Shown here in pieces: positions 41,401 to 53,400 of a stretch of 60,000 nucleotides of DNA (position 1 is its first letter; every line of letters begins with the position of its first letter). This DNA is from Owenia fusiformis. Taxonomy: Eukaryota; Annelida; Polychaeta; Sabellida; Oweniidae. A model generated the notes under the pieces. The model was not told where the DNA came from. It searched no databases and saw only the letters and a program-made list of their open reading frames with translations. The stretch spans positions 26,252,425 through 26,312,424 of the forward strand of contig CAIIXF020000010.1 of NCBI GenBank assembly GCA_903813345.2, written 5' to 3'. The translations under genes were made by a program, and so were the position numbers.

Positions 41401-44400
41401 AAGAAAAACATTGTTGAATTCAGTTCTCCATATCGATACCTATCCTTTGAAAATGCCATTATAACATCTCAAAATTAATTCTGGTTTTCAATGCCATGTC
41501 ATATAAATAGTCCTTTTCTTGATATAAGTCAAATGTTTAATTTAGGACAATAGAGCGAGGGCGGCTGAAGTGTGGCCAATACTGGCCCCTCGAGGAAGAG
41601 ACGGCAGAGGAATATGGCGACTACATTGTCATCAACTCAGGCTCTAGACGGGAGGAAAACTACACACTCACCACACTCATCCTACAGAACTTAAAGGTAT
41701 GCCAGAGAAAGGTTTTAGATGAATTCATTGCCACTCTTAGATAAGGGATGTAATATTATATCAGAAAGATCCTCATTATATTATATATTATTAAAATTCA
41801 GTACAATAACCACCAGTGATATTTCTGAGGATATGGAGATCTGTGAGATAATGTTCAGCAAATCATTTATCAGCCCTATATATGGCTGATATCGTATATT
41901 AGTTGCTTATCCATATGATGAACAAATTTGATTTTTGGAGAATTTTTGATTGTAAACTTGGGTAAACCCAGAACCAGATTTTTTCTTGTGATATCATTTC
42001 ATTGTCTTGTAAATATCAGCACTCATTTGATCCAATCACTTGTTTTGATATTTGATAAATAAAAAATATTTTTAATGTGTTGATACAAATGATATCATTT
42101 GAAATGATACAATATTCTATATAAAATGATTTTGAATACTTAGTAGTTAGGAAAGAAAACTGTTGAATTTCCTAAAATGCTATAACTTTTTTTTTTTTTT
42201 TGTCACCTTATTACTAGTGGTGCAGAAAATAGTCGTAGAGTCACATTATCGATGCATTGATGGTCTTGAATAATCGTGCAGCTCTAGGGTCCATAATCGT
42301 GACTTGCTATAGTCCATTTTAAGTCGCTATAGGGAGCCTTACTACAATTAAATGAATTTTGAATGTTCACAGGAAAATAAAAACATGACATAAGCGTAAT
42401 GCTAATTAAGGAGATATACGAGGGTTGTCCCAGAAGTAATGCACTATATGCTCTAACTTTCTTTAATATTCTTCAACTCAGCTGAAATTTTGTGTATATT
42501 ACAATTGAACTGTTATCTGTTATATCCTGAAGTTTCAACATCGTACGTTTATGATAAGTATTAAAATGGTTGCTATAGCAACACAAGGGTAGGGTAGGTA
42601 CCAATTTTTCTAATCATGAAACGCTCTAAAGTGTTATTCTATTTATATTTCTTTCTTTTAAATGATGGGAATTTATTCAGCATGATGTTCACAAAGCACA
42701 AATAATGACATGAAATGAAAATGAAATGAAAATTGCCTGCAATTCTCAAACCTGATAAGAAGGCCTTGCGTTTGGTGGCCCAATTTCATCCTTCACAGCC
42801 ACCTAAATGTATGATACCATGAAAAAAGTATGTAAGGAGTATACAGCAGATAGAACTGCAATTATGAGGTCTACCCCCACCCTACCCCAACTCATCAACT
42901 TGATTTTATTATAATATCAACATAGTTTTATCAATTGGCATGAAACTTTCTAGAATAATCAAAATATCTCAAAGGAATATTCACAGCAAATTTCATTGAA
43001 AAATATGAAGTATTGATAAAGTTTGAGCATATAGTGCATTACTTCTGGGACAACCCTCGTAGGGCGGTTTATAGAAAGAATATTGCATCTGACCTAGATC
43101 TAACCTAGATCTTTGTGTTAATTAAGGCATCAATAGATTGTTTTTCTATAGACTCCTGGCTCCAATTTCCATTTTCAAGTCGACTAGTTTTCTTCGCGAC
43201 TTGCGCCACTACTTATTACCTTGCAGTAGATTCTTCTTAACCATTCAATTGTCAATCAATAAATCGACTGATTTGTAGGTCTGTTCCATCTACCAGTCAC
43301 TGACTTCGTAAAGAGTTAAGCATCTTATCTCTTAATTCCTCGTGAAAGGAGTAGAAACATTTTTAATCGATCACGGACAGTCGTCAATATTATTATTGTC
43401 TATTATATCAAACATATCCAGCAATATTTTTTTCTAAAAAACCTCACAAATTTTTTAAATAACTACAGATATTATCACAACAAAATGGCAAAATAACGAA
43501 TAGTGATGCATATACTGTATGGGTTTGTTTCTATTAGGTTACCTGAATAATACATTCTGTTTTGATCTGAAAACAATCTTTAATTAATTTCTTAGATGAG
43601 TGTGATAAGATTATTATTAGAGATTTCAGTTGATGTCATACAGGAAATCATTATTACTTATAAGTTATACTTTGATGTTGTAGATGTTCCTTATCACAAA
43701 CATATCAAATGATAAGTTGAGAAGTTTGAGAACACAATGTCACAATTTTGTGATATTTTCTTACATGTTATGCCTATTTTCTGAAATACCTAACATTAAT
43801 TTAAAGATATTCTTTCAATTTTAATGCGACCTAACAATAGATTTGTTCCTTTTTCAACTCTGATGAAATTTGATATTCCCGAATCTTGATCATTTATCTC
43901 AATTCTTTTTTTCATTGATTGCTTTCAACATTTTATGCCCTATATATCCATTTAATCCTAGTTTCTTTAAGAGTTGCTAAAAATATGAGGATTAAAAGAT
44001 AAACCAAATTATGATAAACTAAATAATTGACAATCTCATAAGATAAAAACTAAAACTCAACAAGCTTAAATCTCTCTTTGTGAACTTATTTTTGTTAATA
44101 TATTAATACATATAATATTTTTTTAGTATGAAAATATATGAAGCATCCAGCCAAACGACAAAATATGAACTTTGCTCAGTTGGTCGGTCACACAGCGAGG
44201 AATGTAATCAATCAACGCCATTGGCAGATTGTTATATCATGTCCAATTTAGATTATTCATTTCATTATTTCTATAAAAATTGCACATGGTTACCACACTT
44301 TAATAATCACCTGGTCCATTTTTCTGTTCCTAACGAGGTAATTTTCATCATATTTCATGATCCTCTTACAGATTTGATCAATTAATTAATTTCTAGAGTA

Positions 44401-47400
44401 ATTCTAGTAAGAGGACATCACCCTTAGTCAGTTCAGTTAAGGTTACAATCTTAGCACAGTGAGGTCTGTGTATAGCTGTTATATTATACCCATCTATGTA
44501 TCCTTTATGATGTAAGCCCCTCATTATCCATTGGAACGAAAAGAACACCTCCATAAGCCGTATGTAAGTCATATCCACCATTGGAGGATAACAAAGTTCT
44601 GCTTGAAAGCCAATTTTCATTTTTGTAGAAATTTTATGAACATTTACATGTACTGAGTATGTTAAAACTCATATATATAAACTTATAATTTTGTTTTCCT
44701 GCAAATAAGTATTAATGCTACTTAGTTAAAATATTAATAATACATATAAGTATTTATAATACTTGAGTCCATTTTCTGAACTTTATTATTTATTATCAAT
44801 TCATCCTGATGTGCATTTTTGAAAATAATTATTATCTGATAAGCGTTTATATTTACATGCATTTACATTTAATCATACTATGACAAGAAAATATATCTTG
44901 TAGACCATGGTTTAATTTGCCCTTTTTTGCTCACAAGTGGAACACCAATTTGCTTGAAATTATACAGGTTCCTTACTTAATTTCTCGGCTATCAATAATG
45001 TTTAAAAGTTTTGGTAAAATAAGTGGCAAAGATTCAAAATGGCTGCCACTTTTATCATAAGAAATAAGAATGGTGAAATATTTTTCGTTTACCTTGTTCC
45101 AAAGATATTTGCCTTTGAATTTTTGAAAATCCCTATTGGCTGCCATTATAAATGGCTATCAGTATGGCTTTACTAAAGTGTCCTTTTCTCAGAGAGTTTA
45201 CTGTGGAATTTTCTAATATTGCAGATTTCTATAGTTGATATATTGATTTAAAAAAATCTAACATTTACATTTCTGAAAATTTCTTATTTTTAATATATTC
45301 AGCCATTAAGTTGAACATATAATAAATTAACATAACAGAACAGTTATAGTTTTTGACGGCTAAATATATTAAAATTAAAAATCAGAAATGTGCCTGTTTG
45401 ATTTTTCTAAAATCAACATATTAAGTATAGAAATATACAATATATTAGAAAATTCCACAGTGGACTTTTTGAGAAAGGGACACTTTAGTAAAGCCACATT
45501 CATAGCCGTTTATAATGGCAGCCAATTGGATTTTTTTCAAAATTCAAACGTCAATATCTATCTTTGGAACTAGGTAAAAGAAAAAATTTAACCCTTCTTA
45601 TTTTGAAGATAATCATGTTATTGTAAAGTACTGGGAGAATGGTGATTTTTACTCTAAAACTGTTTTGCAGGGGGTCTTTTGAAGATTGATAAATTAACAT
45701 GGGGCTCTATACAGTTTTTTTTCATAATTTTAACGGTTGAATATATCAAAAATAAGAAATTTTTAGAAATGTACCTGTTTGATTTTTTTTAAATCACTAT
45801 ATTAACTATAGAAATCTGCAATATTAGAAAATTTCACAGTGGACTTTTTCAGAAAATGACACTTATGCAAAGCCATATTGATATGCATTTTTAATAGCAG
45901 CCAATGGGGAATATCCAAAATTCAAACGCCAATATCTTTTGGAGCAGGTAAAAGAAAAAATTTAACGATTCTTATTTTGAAGATAATCATGTTATTGTAA
46001 CATACTAGGAAAATGGTGATTTTTACTCTAAAACTGTTCTGCAGGGGGTCTTTTGAAGATTGATAAATTAACATGGGGCTCAATATAGTTTTTTTACAAT
46101 TTTAACGGTTAAATATATCAAAAATAAGAAATTTTTAGAAATGTACCTGTTTGATTTTTTTTAAATCACTATATTAACTATAGAAATCTGCAATATTAGA
46201 AAATTTCACAGTGGACTTTTTGAGAAAAGGACACTTTAGTAAAGATATATTGATAGCCGTTTATAATGGCAGCCAATGGGATTTTTCCAAAATTCAAACG
46301 TCAATATCTTTGGAACTAGGTAAAAGAAAAAATGTAACCCTTCTTATTTTGAAGATGATCATGTTATTGTAACATACTAGGAGAATGGGCATTATTACTC
46401 TAAAACTGTTCTGCAGGGGGGTCTTTTGAAGATTGATAAATTAACATAGAGCTCAATGTAAATGAGCAAAATTTTGGAGGCCTGCTATTTTCAACTAGGG
46501 CCACTTTTCAACACCACTTCATTATTCCATCAAACGAAGTTCGGAGGGATATAGGGAACGCCTCCGTCCGTCCGTCCGGGCGATAACTCAAATACCGTTG
46601 GCCTGATTTTGTTCATATTTTGTACACATATACCCTATGGGAGTAGAAGTTCTGCTCGAAAGCTGATTTTCAAAATGGCCGCTCAGTTCAAAATGGCAGC
46701 CATTTTAGTGCCGATTTTACAGTCATTTAGGTGCAATATGTAAAACTGTAATAGCAAAATGTTTTAAATGTAAAAAAATTATGAAGGACATTAATAAAGC
46801 TATAAATGTAGACATTAAAGAAGCACATGGCAGCCATCTTGAAAAATGGCGGCCTACTCGTTATTTTACGATTTTTGCTATAACTCGAAAAGTAGTGGAG
46901 CAATTTTGTTCATATTTGGTATGTGAATACTATAAGCATTGCACACTGCCTAAAGACACTTTTGGTAGAAGGCGGCCATTTTTCAAAATGGCCGCCATTT
47001 TAACGTATATTACTTTAACTCGAAAAGTAGTGGAGCGATTTTGTTCATATTTGGTATGTGAATACTATAAGCATGGCACACCGTCCTATGACACTTTTGG
47101 TAGAATGCGGCCATTTTGAAAAATGGCCGCCATTTTAACGTATTTTACTATAACTCGAAAAGTAGTGAAGCGATTTTGTTCATATTTGGTATGTTTCATA
47201 TTTCATATGTGAATACTATAAGCATGGCACACTGTCTAATGACACTTTGGGTAGTAGGTGGCCATTTTGAAAAATGGTCACCATTTTTATGTTTTTACTA
47301 TAACTTGAAAAAAAGTGAAGCGATTTGGTCATATTTGATATGTGAATACTCATGAGCCTTGCACACTGTCTCATGACACTTCAGATAGTAGGCAGCCATT

Positions 47401-50400
47401 TTATAAAAATGGCTGTCATTTTTACATTTTTTACTATAACTCGAAAGGTAGTGGAGCAATTTTGTTCATATTTGATATGTGAATACTTTAAGCATGGCAC
47501 ATTGTCTAATAAAACTTTGGGGAGTAGTCAGCCATTTTGAAAAATGGCCACCATTTTTATGTGTGTTATTTTACAAGTACATGTATGCGATTTTTCAAAG
47601 ATTTTATAGGTGGCTACTTAAAAGCATATTATTTCTTCTGATGACAACTTGGCTAGTGAGCAACCATTTTGAAAATGGTGGCCTTTCTGGTGTGTTGTTT
47701 TATGATGTTTGCTATATATTTCGTTTGTAAAAATGCCAGCCATTTCTGTTCGATGGGATTCGCTACGCTTTGGTGTTGCCGTTGTTCTGGTTAGATATCA
47801 AAAATATATGTATTAATGATGATTGTGTCAAAAAATGGTGCTCTATATATCGTCGCATGAGAATAACTTTGTACTATCTCACATTTTTACGGAACTGAGA
47901 AATCAAGGTTTGAAAGTTTAGAGGTCTGTATCTTACTTAGTATTGCTATGTGAAACTTGATTTTTTGTATGTCACCTGGTCTCACCCTAGAGATATCTTA
48001 TATGAAATATCATACCTTGAAACAATTTACAAGATCCTTTTTTAAAACTATGGAAATGGAGTTGATACAATTTCCCACCGGAATAACAGCTTATTTCTAA
48101 TTTCAAATTGTCATATCTGATATCAACTGTTTCAACCAATCAACTCTCTAAGAATTGGTCATGTGACTTGCAAAACTTGGAGTTATAACAATCTTTTATT
48201 CCATAATACTACTGTTTTCCCAGGGAAATATGAAGGAATAAAAATCGTATTGAATCGTATTACATGAAAAAATCGTATTGTCCCCGGGAAAAAAATCGTA
48301 TTGGAGCGTATTACATGAAAAAATCGTATTGTCCCCGGGAAAAAATCATATTGGAGCATATTAACCTATTTTCGTTTTCCCGGTTATTTTTTCCCAGTTA
48401 TCTGCATTTTCCAAATGTAGCATTTTAGAGGGGTGTATTATGGAATAAATAGGTTATTTCTGGTCGGGATTGAATATGGGTTTTATTCCTCGGAAAATAT
48501 GATATTGACCTTGGGCTATATGATATTGACACTCGGTCGCTGCGCTCCCTCGGTCAATATCATATTACCCTTCGGTCAATATCATATTGTCCCTCGGAAT
48601 AAAACCCATATTCAATCCCTCCCAGTAAATAACCTATATATATTAAAACAAAGTATGCCAATATGCATGTTATTGTATCTAGAATGAAAAATAATGTTTT
48701 GCTTTGTAAAAAAATCTTCAAAAACCAAAGAATATTATTTAATAAAATAAAGAAAATTCAATTTATAAAACTTTAAAATCAATTTCTCAAATAAGTACAA
48801 TTATTTCTTAATTTTGGAATCTCATGACACCCTTCAAAAAGAATTTATTACCTTTGAAACTTAGGCAGAAGTACAATGCATTGAAACCAATGATGCCAAT
48901 ACAGTCCCCCACATATTTCCCTCGGTATAAACCCTGTAGCCTAAACCTCCCAGCACATTACAATGTAGCCCCTAAGGGCCGGTTATTTTTGATACAGACA
49001 AGTTGATTTTTATTACTGGGTATAGGAGAATAACATTGCAACTGGTCCGTAATTCCATTTTGACCAGCAGGTTTCAGATCCTTAGGGCCTAAGACATAAC
49101 CAATTTTTATTACATGCACATGGAAGAAATTTGAAAATAGAAAAATAATTTCTAATTCATTTTAGATTAATGAAAGTGATGAAACCTCGATTTAGGTAAT
49201 CACATTTTGTTCATTGGGATGCAGCTATCATTATCCATTCATTTTCTGTTGTTTGCTACTCTGTGGAGTACAATTGGGAATTGAAGCAATTGTAGAAGTG
49301 GAGACTAATAGTGGCTCTTTGTAAAGAAATTGAACCCATTTGTTACTTTTCCAAAATAAAATGTAGATGATCTAAAAACAATGATCCCAAAAATGCAAAA
49401 GAAAGGACAAATCTGAAAAACATACTAGTAATAAAATAACTAAAAAGATCCCAGATGCTCAGTGAAAAGCGCAAAGTAAATCATAGATGAAGAGAAAAAA
49501 AATAAGTGTTTTAAGGGACTATACTAACATAAAGATAACTCCTTATTGATATAGTGTATGGTCAGTAAAAGTTAAAGCTAGTTTAAATAGATTTAGCTTT
49601 TTTCCACAAACTATAAAACATCATTTTGAAAGAGATTTCAATAGTATACAGACAGTGATTGCCTTTGACCAATGTAGTGCAAAATATGACAGTTACTATT
49701 TGTTTTGATTACTATATCTAGTATATAACCTATTATTATGTACTCTATTTGAAGAAACAAATAAGTAGTCTTTCATTTTCAATGTTTAATGATGACAGCT
49801 TCGTATTTCTATTGCATTTGGCCATTCAAACCCCTATAAGACCTGGTAGCAGGGAAGATAAAGGGTACTTTTGACTGCTCACATGATCTAATTAACTGGT
49901 CATTTGTACTTTTCATCTTCCCTGGTAGCAAGGATTTAGGTTTTCGAGGAAATTAGTAATTCTATTTCAGATCATGTGGCCATGAATAATCCAATGAGCA
50001 TCCATAATACAAAGAGTAATTGAGGGCATATAATTTGAATATGCATGGGATTACACATACTGTATCATTTTATTTTTTTGATCTACTTGTAATAGTTCTA
50101 AAACTAAAACATGAAAGGCCAGGCATGCAAACTGGCATGGTATTGTGTTACAAAACATTATTTCATTCTAGATAGAATAACATGCATATTGGCATACTTC
50201 CTTTTAATATAAGATTGTTATAACTCCAAGTTTTGCAAGTCACATGACCAATTCTTAGAGAGTTGATTGGTTGAAACAGTTGATATCAGATATGACAATT
50301 TGAAATTAGAAATAAGCTGTTTGTCTGGAGATGGTACAATTTCACACTGAATTCTAGCTTAATGAGAGGGAATTGAGATGGGGCATGTATCTGAGATGAA

Positions 50401-53400
50401 AGCCTGTGTTTCAAATAGTAAAATTCCATGTCTATCTCAATTTTTTTGAAAATGGCAGTTAGTACAAAGTTATTCTCACGCGACGATATAGCAAGTGGAA
50501 TTAAACAGCTAACTGACCCCACTAATTCCTCTGATGCCATAATATTCAAGTTTTTGTATCAGAATGTCAAAGGCCTTGGAAAAATCTAAATCTAAAATCG
50601 AATTTGTTCAATGAAATGCTCCACTCTAAATATTTTCAAATCTTCATATAAAAAACTACTCATCTATCGATAATGTATAATACCAATATCATACTGTATT
50701 GTTGATTTTATACTGGTACCTGATTTTTTGTAACATTTTTACATTGTACATCCTTAGATTAATTGTTAGTACCATTTTTATATACCTAAATGTAACATAA
50801 TATAAGTGTTTTCTTTTATATGTAGTCTAGATTTCATTTTAACAATTTCTGTTAAACCGCAACATATACCCATTAGGGTGTCTAGCAGCTTGTTTTTATA
50901 GTGTATATTATATAAGAATTTATGAAATAGATAAAATTGAATGGAATTGAATCAAGAAATTAATTGACTCTGGCGATACATTTACATGTTTTCTAGCCCC
51001 ACCCAAGCCCTACCAATACCCATGATGCCATCTATTTTCCATTTATATGGAAAAGGGTCAATTGCAGGCCCAAAGCTTACAACTTACATTTTTACGTTAC
51101 TGGTTTGATTGGATTAAATTGTGTTAAGTAATTACGTTGTGAATTCATCAAGATAAACACATCATGTAGGACTAGGAGCGTAAAACTATTACGGATCAAT
51201 AACTCTGAATAGAGTAATAAACTTTATGTAATAAAATTATTCTATGTGAAAAATAGACTTAGTAGCCTTGAAGTTGATTAAATATGCTTAGTTGATTGAA
51301 TATACTTTGACACTAAGTGCAAATATAGCCTTTTATTAAGGTTCTCAATTATTTATGATCTACATAATTCTTACAACCAGATGGGATAAAACATTCACAC
51401 ACATACAGGGTGGGCCAGATATATATTGTATTTTAAAATCCATTCCTGCTCAGTATAAGCTAGGTGCTGGTATCCACCTATTTGATAGGTTTTATACTTT
51501 AAAACTAAAACCACTTAGAATTCATACAAGCTGACCTTATTTACCCATACCTTGACTATATATTCATTTAATGACACACTTGCTTTAATACTAGAAATTT
51601 TGCAAATTCTTCCAGTTTTTACATGTCAAATCTCCCTCTGCATGATCTCTTCCAGATCTACACACACTTAATTTTTTATTTATTTTTTACTTACCAAAAA
51701 CAACATTTTTATCACTTTTAGTATTTATTACAGTTCATGTAGCCCATACTGCCTAATGCACCTTTCTAATAAGATCTCAATCCATAGAAGCGCAAGCGTA
51801 GCAATTAAAATTCTTTAAAGGACTTATTGATTTTTAAGTGTTCTTTTTTATCAAAAATAGAATTGATGAATTTTTTGCATAAAATGTATGATCCCTCTAC
51901 GTATTTGAAAATCATAGAATCCCCGTGGCACATTTTTATAGCCATGTTTGTAATGTTGTAGCTGGTTATTATACTATAAATAATGACATCTCTTGCAATT
52001 ATAAATAGGATTGGGTATAAAACCACAAAATCGATTGACAAAATCTAATATATAGCAAATACTAGAACACAGTTCTGCCATCAGAAAAGATGGCATTTCT
52101 GTTAAAATCATTAATTACTACAGATTGTTAAGCCATAGTACATGTTGATTACGGAATAACCTGAATTTACTTGTATTCAAAGTACATTAATTTACAGTGT
52201 ACTTATATTTTCTATGTACATGGTATATATTGAAAGCAATAGGCAGGATTCATTTTTTCATTTTCATTTGAGTTACATATCTCGCACAGACACCATAGGG
52301 CATATACATGTGATAGGATAATGTAACTTGATGTCCTAAGGTAGAAACAGCTACCTGTATTAATCTGACAGGAGCTGGTATCTTTATCCTGGCTAGGACC
52401 ATAGACAGTTCAAGCCAGCACAGGCTTTTTATCAAGTTAGCATCACTGTTTTCAGGATACATATTTAGAATGTGTATTTTGCACCAATACTTTCAAAATA
52501 TCATATAGTCCAGGGGTTTCACTAGAATTTATCACAGCAGGCTAAATAAATTAAAGCAACAGGCAAAATCAATGGAAATTTAATATGGAAAAGTTGAAAA
52601 GTCTGTAAAAACAACAGGCAATTTTGTGAAAACAACCGGTGAAAATCGCCTGTTGCCTGCTGCTAATGAAACCCCTGTAGTCCAAGTTGTCAAATATGTC
52701 AAAATTGTATAAGTTTCTGAATTGTATAGGTTATCTGAATTTCTCCACAATTTTAAAGGTCAATTATGATGATATTGATATTTCTATTGCTACCAATTGC
52801 TCACTATTGAACAGCATTATTAATGCCTATTTTGCCATTCATTTGGCTTTCCGAAAACGACAATGAAAAGACACAAAATTCTCACAAATTGTAGTAACTA
52901 TAAATTCAGTTATATGATATTGCAGGATAATTTTTGCAAATGCTGCTTTCCATTCTGATCAATGCATATACATGTATTGTTGAGCAAAATACAAATTCTT
53001 TTTAATTTGGCACATACTTCAAACTACAGCTTGTTTGATAATTAGAGGTTATGTCACTATCGTGGCATATATGCCCGAGGTCTCAGTGATATATGGCCCG
53101 ACCTTGGGAGGGACATTGATCTCTGAGAACCGAGGGCATATGTGCCACGATAGTGACATTAACGATTTATAACATACCTATGATGATGTAGACTGGTCAG
53201 AGATTACCGTTTTCTTATAGAATTGACAAACAAATGGTTTGAAAATGATTGAAATGAGTTTAGAAAAATTGCTCGCGCAGTTTTATCTTCGATTGATTGG
53301 TTATGACATCAGCGCCTTGACCAATCAGAAAGGTAGCGGGCGCGGGCTTTTCAAAACTTATATTGGCCGGCTGTCTTGTGTACACTTTGCACTATACATC

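Larger units (their letters stand above)
47850..50500. mobile_element. Large foldback element, 2.6 kb, with other repeats inside
   Basis: Left end ATATCGTCGCATGAGAATAA and right end TTATTCTCACGCGACGATAT are inverted. A much better inverted match of about 130 bp lies further in: AACAGCTTATTTCTAATTTC ... GGAGTTATAACAATCTTTT (48084-48205) against its reverse complement at 50213-50325. Between are a 55-bp tandem repeat, a MITE (48450-48636) and a half-element (48900-48970). No transposase seen. Confidence 0.65.

Noticed and set aside
46781-47730. Chain of overlapping open frames with repeated KVVEQFCSYLVCEY-like peptides
   Set aside because: They follow the 135-bp tandem unit, a multiple of three, and shift frame where unit length changes. 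No start, splice or domain evidence.
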